Assembly: GCF_024166365.1 (NCBI RefSeq)
Contig: NC_064819.1
Location: 150,542,293 to 150,606,292 of the forward strand
Direction of reading: 5' to 3'
Source: Elephas maximus indicus
Lineage: Eukaryota > Chordata > Mammalia > Proboscidea > Elephantidae
Length of the DNA stretch: 64,000 nucleotides
Shown here: one piece after another, positions 1 through 12,475 of the stretch
Layout: every line of letters starts with the position of its first letter
Numbering within the stretch: position 1 is the first letter of the stretch
Notes under the pieces: model-generated
Database searches by the model: none
The model's input: only the letters and a program-made list of their open reading frames with translations
Told to the model about the DNA's origin: nothing
Program-made: the position numbers and the translations under genes

Positions 1-1376
1 CATCCCAAGAAATTTGGTAGACAGCTACCTAGCCAACTGACTGGAAGAGATCCGTATTTACGCTTATTCCAAAAAAAAGGTGGACCCAATCAAATGCAGA
101 AATTATCAAACAATATCACTTATATCACACGCAAACAAAGTTTTGCTGAAAATCACTCAAAAGTGGCTGCAGCAGTACATCTTCTAGAAATTCAAGCCAG
201 ATTCAGAAGAGGATGTGAAATGAGGAGTATCATTGCTGATGTCAGATGGACCCTGGTTGAAAGCAGAAAATACCAGAAAGATGTTTACCTATGTTTTATT
301 GACTATGCAAAGGCATTCGACTCTGTGGATCATAACAAATTGTGGATAACATTGCAAAGAATGGAAATTCCAGAACAGTTAATTGTGCTTATGAGGAACC
401 TGTACATAGATCAAGAGGCAGTTGTTCAAACAATAAAGGAATACTGTATAGTTTAAAATCAGGAAAAGTGTGCATGAGGGTTGTTTGCTTTCACCACCCT
501 ACTTACTCAATCTGTGCTGAGCAAATAATCTGAGAAGTTGGACTATATGAAGAAGAATGCTGCAGCAGGATTGGAGGAAGATTCATTAACAACCTGTGAT
601 ATACAGATGACACAACCTTGCTTGCTGAAAGCAAAGAGGACTTGAAGCACTTACTGATGAAGACCAAAGGCTACAGACTTCAGTATGGACTACACCTCAA
701 CATAAAAAAAAACAAAAAGCCTCACAACTGGACCAATAATCCATGTGATAAACAGAAAAGATTGAAGTTGTCAAGGATTTCATTTTACTTGGATCTACAG
801 TCAATGCCCATGGAAGCTGCAGTCAAGGAATCAAACCATGCATTACATTGGGCAAATTTGCTGCAAAAGACCTCTTTAAAGTGTTAAAAAGCAAAGATGC
901 CACTTTGTGGACTAATGTGCACCTGAACCAAGCCATGATATTTCCAATTTCCTCATATGCATGCAAAAGCTGGACAACGAATAACGAAGAACAGAGAAAA
1001 ACATGCCTTTGAATTATGGTATTGGCAAAGAATATTGAACATACCATGGACTGCCAGAAGAATGAACAAATCTGTCTTGGAAGAAGTACAGCTAGAATGC
1101 TCCTTAGAAACAAAGATGGCAAAGCCTCACCTCACTTACTTTGGACATGTTATCAGAAGGGACCAATTCTTGGAGAACGACATCATGCCTGGCAAAGTAG
1201 ATGGTCGGCAAAAGAGAGGAAGATGCTTAGTAACATGCATTGACACAATGGCTACAATGATGGGCTCAAGCACAGCAACGATTGTGTGGATGGCACAGGT
1301 CCAGGCAGTGTCTCTTCGTGTTGTACATGGCGTTGCTATGAGTCAGAGCTGACGCCATGGCACCTAACAAACAAAA
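1..1376 (+). pseudogene. RTE/BovB-type LINE, 3' part, decayed; runs off the left edge
   Basis: Reverse-transcriptase fragments appear in several frames. A block at 94-456 holds an AFDSVDHNKLW motif (RT motif A), followed by frameshifted and stop-broken pieces. A block at about 957-1350 corresponds to the C-terminal region (WYWQRILNIPWTARR, then FGHVIRRD). The sequence is collinear with the better-preserved copy at 22558-25745, starting just before that copy's MPIPKKGD segment. The 3' end is the SINE-like tail with cacctaacaa at about 1360. The motif C region (about 590-620) has lost its YADD reading. Non-functional. Confidence 0.9.
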
Positions 1377-1395
1377 CAATATATTTAATATTTAC

Positions 1396-1588
1396 TATAT
1401 AGGGTCACGGAAATCCTGGTGGCGTAGTGGTTAAGTGCTACAGCTGCTAACCAAAGGGTCGGCGGTTCGAATCCGCATGCGCTCCTTGGAAACTCTATGG
1501 GGCAGTTCTACTCTGTCCTATAGGGTCGCTATGAGTCGGAATCGACTTGACGGCACTGGGTTTGGTTTTTTGGTTTATATAGGCTCAC
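1396..1588 (+). mobile_element. AfroSINE, short form, with target-site duplication
   Basis: The head at about 1411 has gtagtggttaagtgct and the box-B-like ggttcgaatcc. The tail matches the RTE 3' end, followed by tttggttttttggttt. The element is bracketed by tatatagggtcac (1396-1408) and tatataggctcac (1576-1588), a 13-bp duplication with one mismatch. It inserted into an older SINE/RTE tail whose remainder continues to 1632. Confidence 0.93.
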
Positions 1589-1632
1589 CATGATTTGGAA
1601 CCGATTCTATGGCACCTAACAACAACAACATA
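1589..1632 (+). repeat. Tail remnant of an older AfroSINE or RTE element
   Basis: The stretch reads accatgatttggaaccgat and then ctatggcacctaacaacaac, the common AfroSINE/RTE 3' terminus. It is the target half left by the younger SINE just upstream. Confidence 0.7.
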
Positions 1633-1639
1633 TGACAAC

Positions 1640-1840
1640 AAAGACATGCTGTATGAAGTGTATTACATATCTTATTTAATTCCTACAACTTTCATTTTAT
1701 ATTATCTCCAACTTATGGATAAGAAAACTGGGCTCAGAGAAGTCAAGCAACTTAGCCAAGCTAATAAGTAATGGAGCCAGGATTTGAATCTAAGACTCTA
1801 AAGCTGAGGCCTTCATCCTTGTTAACACAGTATCTCCAGC
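1640..1840 (-). repeat. MIR SINE relic
   Basis: In reverse orientation it has the MIR pattern: cttatttaattcctacaac, then gataagaaaactgggctcag, then taagtaatggagccaggatt. Diverged and with no visible target duplication, as expected for this ancient mammalian SINE. Confidence 0.75.
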
Positions 1841-2520
1841 AACATCGTCTAGACACATCCAGTGTATCTCAAATACTTCATTGTTTTTCACAGAGAATTA
1901 AGCTTTTCACTTAACTTTGATTTCTGTCCTGAGTGATGCCTCTGTATCCTGAGCCCCTCCACATGTCCCTCTGGTAATATTCACCATTCCTTCTGAAATG
2001 AGAACCAGGTAACATTGGATTCAAATGTCAGTGTCCACTAGCTCTATAACAGGGCCAACTGACACATCAATGTGGATGGTCTTTAGCCATTATAATCTCA
2101 TATCTCTTCTCTCTCTTCTTAAGTATAGACCACATTTTCCACGGTAAGTATCTACTTCCTCTCTCCTTCCACCGTAATTATCCTATACTCCAAATAACCT
2201 ACTCCCTACTTCATTTCTCCCTACAGAACATCTCCCTTCTAAATGTGCTATAGAAAATTTTAAACCTTTATTGGTCTGTAGAGAAACGAAGAAAGATCGA
2301 AGGAACTGCCCTAGACCACCTTCCTTCTATCTTAGATTGAGTCTTCTGGAAATAGACTCTAGATGGAGACTTGTCTGCAGAAGGTTGGTTGGGGAATGCT
2401 CTCAGATGTGTCTGAACGGAAATGAGGAAAGTGGGACTGGTAGAGGGCGGTGCTGTATGCCCATGGGTCACCCTGCAGAGAGTTCTGGGAAAGCACCACA
2501 GTAAACACTACACTCTCTCA
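1841..2520. other. Unassigned non-coding stretch
   Basis: Unique-looking DNA with pyrimidine-rich runs at about 2100-2230. The short ORFs here have no recognisable protein features. No repeat family was recognised. Confidence 0.5.
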
Positions 2521-2684
2521 GACTAAACCCATTGTTGCCATTGAGTCCATTCCAACTTACAACAACCCTATAGGACAGAATAGAACCCCCCCCATAGGGT
2601 TTCCAAGGAGCACCTGATGGATTCAAACAGCCGACCTTTTGGTTAGCCACCATAGCTCTTAACCACTACACCACTGGTGGACCT
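2521..2684 (-). mobile_element. AfroSINE, short form
   Basis: Reverse complement of the SINE: tail first (gagtccattccaacttaca), head last (cttaaccactacaccactgg). A run of nine C at about 2586-2594 replaces the usual tgcccc. Confidence 0.9.
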
Positions 2685-2743
2685 AATTTATGTCCTTAGT
2701 TTAATTATTTGTCCCTCTTCCAGACAAAGGGTTTTCAAAGTGC

Positions 2744-2953
2744 TAAAGGCCCTGGGTGGTGCAAATGGTTGATGCATACTGCTGCCAATGGAAAGGTTGG
2801 AGATTCAAGTTCACTTAAAAATGCTTTGGAAAAAAGGCGTGGTGATCTACTTCTGAAAAATCAGCCATTGAAAACCCAGTGGAGTACAAGTCTGCTAACA
2901 CACATGGGGTCACCATGAGTCGGAGTCAACTCTAGAGCAACTGGTTTCGGTAA
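2744..2953 (+). mobile_element. AfroSINE, long form
   Basis: The head is ggccctgggtggtgcaaatg, the middle gtggtgatctacttctgaaa and aatcagccattgaaaaccc, and the tail tcaccatgagtcggagtcaa. About 200 bp long and clearly a different subtype from the copy at 1411. Confidence 0.9.
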
Positions 2954-3617
2954 AGGCCTGTCCAGAATACAACTGTGCAGAACTTAAAACATCCTGAGCT
3001 CCCTCTCCAGGGAAACTAAATGAAACAAAGAAAGATTGTAAAATATGAAAGTTCTAAAAATAATAGACCAAGACTGGGTAATTTGAATGAATGCCAGTCA
3101 AATCTACATGGAATATAAAATCTTATTGATTCATTATCAGAAGACATGATTTAATTATATTCCACTTTTCAATACAATTTTCATACCCTCAACTTTCCAG
3201 TGTAAAGTCTGTCTTATCTGATTACAGAAAGCAGGAGTGGGGAGAAAAAGGAAAGAACTCTTGGCGGTGTAAGTGAGGAGCCTATTTAAGGATGGCAGAA
3301 AGCACTGCAAATTCAGAAATAGCTCCATCTTTTGTTACAGTGAACAAATTCATCTTTTGTTTTCTATATATAAACTGAGCTTGATTATCTTAAGCTTTTA
3401 GTAGGGATATAATTTTCTATTTCATTTTTCCTGAGTTAGAGTCGTTTACTATTTGTAACAGAGAACCACTGAGATCTGACTTAACATGTAATTCTTCATT
3501 GTTCCAAATGAACTTAGAAAAACCCAGAAAGAAAAATCTCCCCTAAGAAATAATTAATTTCTTCAAGTTGTTGACTTAACAGCTGCTAAGTTAGGAACAT
3601 ATTGTCACTACTGTTAG
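2954..3617. other. Unassigned AT-rich stretch
   Basis: No repeat family, coding potential or RNA gene was recognised between the SINE and the RTE fragment. Confidence 0.5.
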
Positions 3618-3915
3618 GCTATTTTTTTATGTTTTCTTTATGTTGAAGTGTAATCCATCTGAAGTCTGTAGTCTTGGATCTTCATCAGTAAGTGCTTCAA
3701 ATCCTCTTCATTTTGAGCAAGCAAGGTTGTGTCATCTGCATTTTGCAGATTGTTAATGAGTCTTCTCCAATCCTGATGCCACATTCTTCTTCATATAATC
3801 CAGCTTCTCGAATTATTTGCTCAGCAAAACACCTCCATCCAGGCTTGAGTTGACAGTAAAACACTCTATTGATATCTGTCCAAATTCTATTCACATCTTC
3901 GGATTCTTACATAAA
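3618..3915 (-). pseudogene. RTE/BovB-type LINE fragment (RT domain)
   Basis: Reads on the minus strand as a decayed piece of the RT region between motifs B and C: WRCFAEQIIREAGLYEEE then GIRIGEDSL. It is collinear with 23225-23500 of the larger RTE copy. Truncated at both ends, with YADD degenerated. Confidence 0.85.
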
Positions 3916-4529
3916 TGTTCTCAAGTCTTTTTAAAATAGCACATCAAGCATAAGCCCAGAGCTGCTATACCTTTACTTCAATAGAGAGTTAAGAAATGTC
4001 TTTGCCATGAATTATTCATGCTGAGAAGTCAATAAAATATTAATTCAGCTGGAATGTTTAACTGAGTTATTGGTTTAACTGAGTTAAGAGATTGAATTGG
4101 TCCTGGAAAACCCAAGGAGGACAAGAGAATTTGGCAAAGATAGTACTCCCTCAAGTCAATGGTCTTCCCATGAATACCCTAAATACTACCACATCATCAT
4201 TCTCATGGAATGTGCTTTAGAGTTTACCAAACATATGTGTGTGTGTGTATATATATATATACACACACACATACCCACCCAAAAAAATACACACATATAT
4301 AATTTGATCCTCACAAAAACAACACTGTGAAGCAGATAATAGCAATGTGTCATGTTGAAGGTTTGGGAGTTCTAATCACAACCTCTTGTGATTTAACTAA
4401 TTAAAAACAATCATCATCATATCTAGCACTTAAATAGCACATGTTATGTGCCAAATACTATCTGTGCATTTTTATATCTGTTAACTCGTTTACTCCTCAC
4501 AACAATCAGAAGTTTCCAAATAGGGAATC
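3916..4529. other. Unassigned stretch containing a microsatellite
   Basis: Apart from the TG/TA/CA tract at 4235-4271, no feature is recognised. Confidence 0.5.
4235..4271. repeat. (TG)n(TA)n(CA)n compound microsatellite
   Basis: A TG run, then a TA run, then a CA run. The tract is self-complementary end to end and could form a hairpin. Confidence 0.9.
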
Positions 4530-7500
4530 AAGATATCTGCTTTAGGGTAGGGCCAAAATGGCAGAACAGTCAGATGCTTCTTGTGGCCCCTCTTACAACA
4601 AAGACTGGGAAAAAAACAAGTGAATCAATTATATATGTCAATTTAGGAGCCCTGAACATCAAAGGCAAAGTTGAGGAATCGAACTGAGGAGCAGAGGAAG
4701 GCAGAGACAGTTCAGAAGCAGAGAGGAATTGCTAGATCTGACCAGGTGGAAACTGGCACCCCACAGGCTGGATCCACTGGCAGGAGCACAGTGAGACAAA
4801 CAGTGGCATTTCGGATGAGTTTTCCACATCAAGAGAGACCGAGTGGTGTACAGTCCACTTATGGCTCCAGAATCAGTGAAAAGCAGTGCTTAATCAGCAA
4901 AAGATAAGTGCATGCATCTAGTCTACTAAAAAGCACGGATCAAAAAACACCCCTTTGGGAAAAAACTCTCTCCCATTTACCTGACCCCTCCCCACTCTGC
5001 ACCAGGTCCTGAGCCAGCTTCAGTGATAGCTGCTTTCCCTGGGCAAGAAGTAGGATCTGTCACATGCCCTGAGCCATTCTCCCAGCCTTGGAGAAGGAAA
5101 AAATTAACAAACAGGGAAAAAATAATCTGCTGGCACCCCTAAACTGGGAACTCGGGGCAGAAACAGCTCATTTGCCTGGGCACAGGCATGAGGGGTCCAC
5201 AGACTTTGAATACCTTTCACTCCTGCATAGACCTGTGTGGGCCCATTTTAACAGTGTAGGCCTTCATTAGTGCATTACAACAGGGTATATGCCTGAAGTC
5301 TAACTTCAGCCATTTCAGTTATATGGTGGAGAGGTAGATTCGTGATGTTTGACACCGCTCTACCTATTAAGCAGGGTCTTCACCTACCCACATCAGGGGC
5401 CTGAGGGCTACACCCACACCACCTGGCCACCCATGACAGGGGTCCAAGAATAAGTGGTGTCTCCCAGTCCTTACAGCCAACAGCATTGGATACCCATAGT
5501 CTGGCTGTGAAACCCACCCACCTATGCGTTCTAGGGAACAGGGACACGCTTTCCTCCCAGACACTCAGGGGTGCTTGTCAGCCCCCTGCTTTGCTCAATA
5601 CATGACCCCCTACTGCAGCCAGGTACCTCTGCCTACACCAATCACCCCTACTTCTCTAAGACTATAGGTGAGAGGACTACCTTGACACCTGAGCTGAATC
5701 CATACAAGAAAAGTAAATGGACTCCTGGGCTCATATACCTAGTAGCAGCTCTAACCACCTGATGACAGGCTGTTAGAGCTTCAAAAGAACCAATAATCAA
5801 ACTAGCTCATACCTTAAAATGCACAAAAACTAATTAAAAATGGATCAAAGAACTAAATAAAAATCTAAAAGGATAAAGATCATGGAAAAAAAATAGGGAC
5901 AATGCTAGAAACCCTAATACATGGCGTAAACAGTATACAAAATATTACTAACAACGCACAAACATCAGAAGAAAAACTAAATAACTGGAAGCCCCTAAAA
6001 ATCAAACACTTATCCTCATGCAAAGACTTCAGCAAAAGCATAAAAGACTACCTGCAGACTGGCAAAAAAATTTTGGCTACGACAGATCCAATCAGTGTTT
6101 AATCTCTAAAATCTACAAGATACTGCAAAACTCAACAATGATAACACAAATAACCCAATTAAAAAATGGGCAAAGGATACGAACAGACACTTCACCAAAG
6201 AAGACATTCAGGCAGCTAACAGGTACATGAGGAAATGTTCATGATCATCAGCCATTAGGGAAATGCAAGTCAAAACTACAAAGAGATACCATCTCACCAC
6301 AACAAGGCTAGCGTTAATGCAAAAAACACAAAATAATAAATGTTAGGTTGTGGAGAGACTAGAACACTTATACACTGCTGGGGGGAATGTAAAATGGTAC
6401 AACCACTTTGGAAATCATTTTGGAGCTTCCTTAAAAAGCTAGAAATAGAACTACCATATGATCCAGCAATCCCACTCCTTTGAATATATTCTACAGAAAT
6501 AACAGTGCTCACACGAATAGATATATGCACACCCATGTTCATTGCAGCACTGTCAACGTTAGCAAAAAGATGGAAACAACCAAGGTGCGCATCAATGGAT
6601 GAATGGTAAACAAATTATGGTATATTCACACAATGGAATACTACACAACATTAAAGAACAATGCCGAATCCATGAAACATCTCATAACATGGATGAATCT
6701 GGAAGGCATTATGCTGAGTGAAATTAGTCAGTTGCAAAAAGACAAATATTGCATGAGACCACTATTGTAAGAACTCAACAAAAGGTTTAAATACAGAAGA
6801 AAACAATCTTTGATTGTGGGGAGCGAGGGAGCTAGGGAGATGAGTATTCACTAACTAGATAGTAGACAAGGATTATTTTAGGTGAAGGGAAGGACAACAC
6901 ATAATACAGGAGAAGTCAGCACAACTGGACTAAACCAAAAGCTAAGAAATTTCCTGAATACAACCAAACACTTCGAGGGACAGAGTAGCAGGAGCCAGGG
7001 TCTGAGGACCATGGTTTCAGGGAACGTCTAGGCCAATTGGCATAACAAAGTATATCAAGAAAACGTTCTGCATCCCATTTTGGTGAGTGGCATCTGGGGT
7101 TTTAAGAGCTAGCAAGTGGCCGTCTAAGATCCATCAATTGGTCTCAACCCACCTGGAGCAAAGGAGGATGAAGGACACCAAAGACACAAGAAAAAATGTG
7201 AACCCAAGAGACATAAAGGGCCACGTAAACCAGAGACCCCATCAGCCTGAGACCAGAAGAACTAGATGGTGCCTGGCTACCACCAATGACCACCCTGACA
7301 GGGAACACAAGAGAGAATCCCTGATGGAGCAGGATAAAAGTGGGATGCAGAGCTCAAATTCTAGTAAAAAGACCAGACTTAATGGCCTGACCAAGTCTGG
7401 AGGGACCCCAGAGGACATGGCCCCCAGACCCTCTGTTAGCCCAAAACTAAAACCATTCCCGAAGCCAACTCTTCAGATGGAGATTAGACTGGACTATAAA

Positions 7501-7786
7501 ACATAAAATGATACTGGTAAACAGTGTGCTTTTTAGCTCAAGTAGACACAAGAGACTATGTGGGCAGCTCCTGTCCAGAGGAAAGAGGAGAAGGCAGAGG
7601 GGGACAGGAGCTGGTTGAATGGACACCAGAAATACAGGGTGCAGAGGAGGAATGTGCTGTCACATCACAGGGAGAGTAACTAGGGTCACATAACAATGTG
7701 TGTATAAGTTTTTGTATGAGAACCTGACTTGAATTATAAACTTCCACTTAAAGCACAATTAAAACAAAAAAAAGATATCTGCTTTA
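4530..7786 (+). mobile_element. L1 LINE, internally deleted, with 15-bp target-site duplication
   Basis: aagatatctgcttta occurs at 4530-4544 and again at 7772-7786, immediately outside the element. The 5' end (4545 on) begins gggtagggccaaaatggcag, which resembles an L1 5'UTR start. The 5'UTR-like sequence runs to about 5800, then jumps to the C-terminal ORF2 region (from about 5806, matching 58835 on in the other L1). A 3'UTR follows to an A-rich tail at 7771. ORF1 and most of ORF2, including endonuclease and RT, are missing. The ORF2 remnant has stops and frameshifts. Both ends are intact, so this is not ordinary 5' truncation. Confidence 0.9.
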
Positions 7787-9335
7787 TTAAAGTTGATTGA
7801 CAAATTCAGCTTTGGACTGAGGCAAAACTTACACTTTTTGCCCCACTCTCAGGAATTGAAGATAGTGCCAGACCACTGAAACTTTTCTACCCGGTGTCAG
7901 GTGGTAAAGCTGGAACGGAGAGAATTGGGCCAGGTTCCTTTGTTCTAGTGGTCTGACTGCTGGATAGAGCTTGAAATGTGTGAGCCTCACCTGGTCCCAG
8001 ACAGGTCAATGAAGCTGAGGGGGACTGGGCAATGAATATCAAGTTTCCCCAATCTCACCAATCTCTCAAAAGTTTTTGCAGTGGGTGGAAAATTGTATTG
8101 AAAATGATATTGCTCTCTCCTGGGAAGGAAAGGAGGTATCCCCGTGGCTCTCTGTGAAACTATGGGGAGGGAAATGAGCTTTCCATGTTATCCAATTCCC
8201 AACATCTTCAACCATCAAATGGGAAAACTGAGGACCAAGTGGACTTATAGCGTCTTTCTCAAAGTCAAAGAACTAGTAAGTACCAAAGACAGGACTTGTG
8301 TCCCAGCACTGTGACCAATGGGTTTATACTGGGCTCACTCTACGCTACACTGGACGCCTTCTGCTAAGACAAGTTTGATGAAAGCTGAAAGGCAAGCATT
8401 CTGAAAGTCAACATGCACGAACACTCCTCTAGAAATGCTGTCATGCCCTAACCAGATTCTTTTTCCCACAATTTCTTGTCAGTGTGCTAAAAACATATCA
8501 TTCAAACCAAGTTTTTCTGAGCCAAGACAGAGATAGAGTGAACAACATTATGAAAAGAAAAGGAAAAAAATACTGTAATTTTACTTCATCTTACGTCAGA
8601 GATATTTAAAAAAAAATCTGGCTCAGTTTGACTTCAGTATATTTCTGTTGCTCCGTAAGTGCTCATTATATTGAATAAGAGGTTAATACAGCTTTGGTTC
8701 ACAGAGTTACCAACTGTGTCAAAAGCGCTAACACCGTGCTCTTGTGAATGGCAGATTCAGGAGCAGATGCTACATTATTCTCTTAGTCGTATTTTTTTTT
8801 CTTTTTATATCATTCTTCACTTGACAAAAACTATCCCAGTATGAAGCTGCTCAGTAGTTTACTTTCTACTAAATATCCACATATAATTAATCTGTGCTGG
8901 TTCATGTAATATTTAGCTTACTGTTTATTGACGAGCTCAAATTGGAAAGTATGAATACATTTGACAACTAGCTGCACATTACCACCAAGAAAGAGTCTTG
9001 TCAGTCTTATGTAGCCGGAGACAGTCTTTAATTTATATTGTGGGTGTTTTTAAAGACCAGCTTGAATGACTCACTGTATTTTAAAAGTTCTTTTTAAGAA
9101 CCCCACTATGGGATTCAGAATTTAGTAGCCAAGTTCTTATGTGGCCTCTGACCTATTCTCTCACCAATAAACCTAACAACTGCAATTATAGTAAGAGGCT
9201 GTATAACTTATTATAGTAGAATCTGAGGTGTGGAGTGGGATGAAAACTAAGAAGATTTGAAGGACCTGGATAGACATTGCTATCATGTCTATGTGAGGAG
9301 AGTACTTTATTTTTTTATCTGCTATAATGCTTCTT
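7787..9335. other. Unassigned non-coding stretch
   Basis: No clear repeat or gene. 8150-8330 carries loosely MIR-like phrases (catcaaatgggaaaactgag, then gtcaaagaactagtaag) and may be an old SINE relic. Confidence 0.4.
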
Positions 9336-9540
9336 AGGAGTCCGAGGGCAGCGCGAACTAATGTGCTTGACTGCTAATTGGAAGGTTGGAGGTTTGAGTC
9401 TACCCAGAGTTGCCTTGGAAGAAAGGCCTGGTGATCTGCTTCCAAAAAATCAACCATTAAAAACCTTGCACAGCACAGTTCTAGTCTAACACACATGAGG
9501 CCACCGTGAGTCAGAGTCGACTCGACAGCAACTAGTACTT
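9336..9540 (+). mobile_element. AfroSINE, long form, diverged
   Basis: The tRNA-like head is degraded (ggagtccgagggcagcgcga). The middle ggcctggtgatctgcttcca and the tail gtgagtcagagtcgactcga are clear. Confidence 0.85.
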
Positions 9541-10864
9541 AATAGTTCTTAATCAAGTAAAAAATTCTAAATATTAAGTAACTTCAAGACCTTGTAAAAT
9601 TATGAGAAAAAAGTCATTGTAGTTTTGAATAAGCTAATGATTTCCTTAGATAATGGCATCCATTTCATCTGTCTTCCACTTCCTGTGGACAAATTTTCCT
9701 GGGTACCCCTGGAAACGTTGCTTGGTTTTTCATTTGTTTGTTTTGGTGGTTATTGGTCAGGGGCCTAATTTATATATGTGATTTTTGTTTTTGAAAATCA
9801 TTGAAAGCTATCCTTACTAACCTTCCTAGAGCCCTTGCACCCTTTGAGCTAACCCACCTTAGTTTTGTTTTCCAATGAGTTTGCTTTATTTTACAATTGT
9901 ATCCATTACTGGACTCGTATAGTTTCTGAATGGTTTAATTGCTCATGAAATGTAACCAGAGCATAGGAAAAGCTTAACCATCACCAAAAACGCATTTCAC
10001 AAGTCTTAAAATACTTCAAATCAAATTATTTCACATCAATTGAGTAAGGTTATCCATCTCAATAAGAAGTTAGCTTTCAAAAATAACCAATATACAACAC
10101 TCAAAAAATCTCAAGGATCCTATCTTAAATTGCAACGAATAGTTATTCAAGAAAAAAATACATTTCTAGCGCTATTTGGCTTTCACATAACTACTTTCTC
10201 TAATCAACCTTCTCTGCTTAAATTCAAGTTTATAGTGCCCTATATTCACATTTATATTTAGGGGTACTACTGAAAATATTTCCAAATCAGGTATTTTTTA
10301 GCACAGCTAATCCTTCCTATTGTCCTAAGAATCCAGTATGATCCGTTTCCTCTAGATAATTGGATCTGAGTTGCTGTTGCTTTTCTTTGACAGTTTTAAG
10401 TTGGAGCCTCACTTCCTAACACATGCTGTGACTGGTTAAACGTAGTTAGGCCTCCAAGGTCCCATCTTAAGACTGAAGAAACACTAGGGGCAATGGTTTC
10501 AGAATACATTGTGTAAAACAGAATTTTATCTTTCAGGAATGAAGGTCATATTATTCTGCTGTCACTACAAAATGTAGAACTTAGGTGTTTCTCACAAAGT
10601 GGACAAATGGATTTGAACCAATCAATCCACATTCTCTCCCTCAGCCTTCCTTAAATCCAAAGCACGGTCCTCTGAGTTTAGATATTTTGAGCAACACTCT
10701 GTGGCCTATACCTGGAGTCCACCCATGATTTGGGTTTCAGTACTACGCTCTAACCGATAGCAAAAGTGAGCCAGCAAGAGAAAACAAGGATACTAACTTT
10801 AAATATGCAAATACAATTCTGCATAGGTGAGAATAGCACTAAAAAAATATAAAAAATAAACACT
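9541..10864. other. Unassigned AT-rich stretch
   Basis: No recognisable element or gene. Confidence 0.45.
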
Positions 10865-11130
10865 GAAATGTCAGGGGCATGACACAGCAGAAGTTTATTT
10901 GTTGCTCAGGAACTCCTGATTGGGAGGTAGCTTTCCTCTATGTGATGATTTGTGACACAGACTCCGTCCATTTTGTGATCCTGCCAATAGGGCTTCATAG
11001 TCTTCTGCTTTCAACCAATGGAAGAAACAAGCGTGGAGAAGCACCCCTACTTCTCTGAAAAGTCACAGCCCAGAAGTGACATTTCGTTGATGAGAAATAA
11101 TCGCAAAGCCAAATCTAGATGGAAGAGGCG
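10865..11130. repeat. Possible old DNA-transposon relic
   Basis: The segment agaagtttatttgttgctca followed by an aaccaatggaagaaacaag region resembles mammalian non-autonomous DNA transposon remnants. The family is not identified. Confidence 0.25.
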
Positions 11131-11756
11131 GGAAGTAGAAAATGTAGTCTTTGATTGGATGGCAACTTCCCAGTGATAACCCTTTACTATGGAGCGGGGA
11201 GCACAGATTTTGGTGTACAGCTAGCCATCATCTCCACCAATGTCATCAAACAAGAATTTATCAAATGTTTCTTTTGTTCTGGATACTGCACTGATAATCA
11301 AAGACAGGCTATGCCAACTAAAAAAGAAAAAAAAAAAAAAAAAAGAAGAGGTAGGATTTATTCACTCATTCAACAACTGCTTGTTGAACACCTTCTATAT
11401 GCCACATGCTGGGCTGTGAACTAAGGAAACAGAGATGGTGCTCTCAGTCCAGTGTAGGAGACGGCTCTGATTACCCTCAAGTACACTTTTAGGCCTTCAA
11501 AGTAAGAGCACCAAAAATAGAGACAGAGGGGAAAAAAAGAAAGTTTTTGAGACAATTGGGTACTTGCTTTGCCTTTTCAAAACATGAACATAGTCATCAA
11601 AAGATAAGTCAGAACTCTGTGGGACTTCCTTATACTTACATCTGTTTAGCATTTTCTAATTACATGTAGAGGAAACATCAAAATATTTTTACAATGCCTG
11701 AATTCCCTGAAGTCGCAACCTGTCCTGAATACTTAACTGTAAGGAGTGTCAGAAAT
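11131..11756. other. Mostly unassigned, with an A-rich tract and an old repeat phrase
   Basis: An A-rich tract at 11321-11346 is followed by ttcactcattcaacaactgc and gaacaccttctatatgccac, a phrase seen in ancient mammalian interspersed repeats. The family was not resolved. Confidence 0.35.
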
Positions 11757-11968
11757 CAAAAAAACCCAAACCCATTGTCATTGAGTCAATTCCAACTCAT
11801 AGTGACATTCTAGGACAGAGTAGAGCTGCCGCATTGGGTTTCTAAGGCTGTAATCTTTACAGAAGCAGACTGCCACATCTTCTTCCCAGGGAGCAGCTAG
11901 TGGGTGCGAACCACCAATCTTTTGGTTAGCAGCCAAGCACTTAAGCACGGTGTCACCAGGGCTCCTGG
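11757..11968 (-). mobile_element. AfroSINE, intermediate form
   Basis: Tail attgagtcaattccaactca, middle ggctgtaatctttacagaag, head agcacttaagcacggtgtca followed by ccagggctcc. Confidence 0.92.
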
Positions 11969-12117
11969 ATATTTCAAAAAATAACTGTAAGGAGTATCAG
12001 AAAAGATCTAAATGGGGTGTCATTTGGGTACCTAGAAAAAAAACAGGATTCGAATGAGCAGAGGAAGTGGGGAAAGGTGTTTTAGGACAAAGGAACTTGA
12101 ATAGTACTTAAAAAAAA

Positions 12118-12197
12118 ATTGCCATCGAGTTGGTCTGGACTCACAGTGACGTTATAGGACAGAATGGAGCTGCCCCAACTGGTTTCCAAGGAGCTAG
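12118..12197 (-). repeat. AfroSINE tail fragment
   Basis: Only the 3' half is present (gccatcgagttggtctggac to ggtttccaaggagc). The tRNA-like head is missing. Confidence 0.8.
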
Positions 12198-12289
12198 TGA
12201 GTAGAAATGGAATAGGACTGACATTATGGCTTAGAAGAGTCCATTGACATGCATGAGTCGGATCTTTTTAGCTTAGTCTCACTCAGGGT

Positions 12290-12475
12290 ATAATGAATGG
12301 TGCAAACGGTTAACGCACTGAAAGGCTGGAGGTTCAAGTGCACCCAGAGATGCCTGGGAAGAAAGGCATGGTAATCTTCTGAAAATTCAGCCACCGAAAA
12401 CCCTATAGAGCACAGTTCTACTCTAACATACATAGGGTTAACAGGAGTCAGAATCAAGTTGACAGCAACTTGATT
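12290..12475 (+). mobile_element. AfroSINE, long form, diverged
   Basis: The head has lost its first bases (tggtgcaaacggttaacgca). The middle ggcatggtaatcttctgaaa and the tail aggagtcagaatcaagttga are readable. Confidence 0.85.

Noticed and set aside
1411..1500. tRNA-like sequence with an internal promoter box
   Set aside because: This is the tRNA-derived head of an AfroSINE, not a functional tRNA gene. It lacks a complete cloverleaf and continues into the SINE body.
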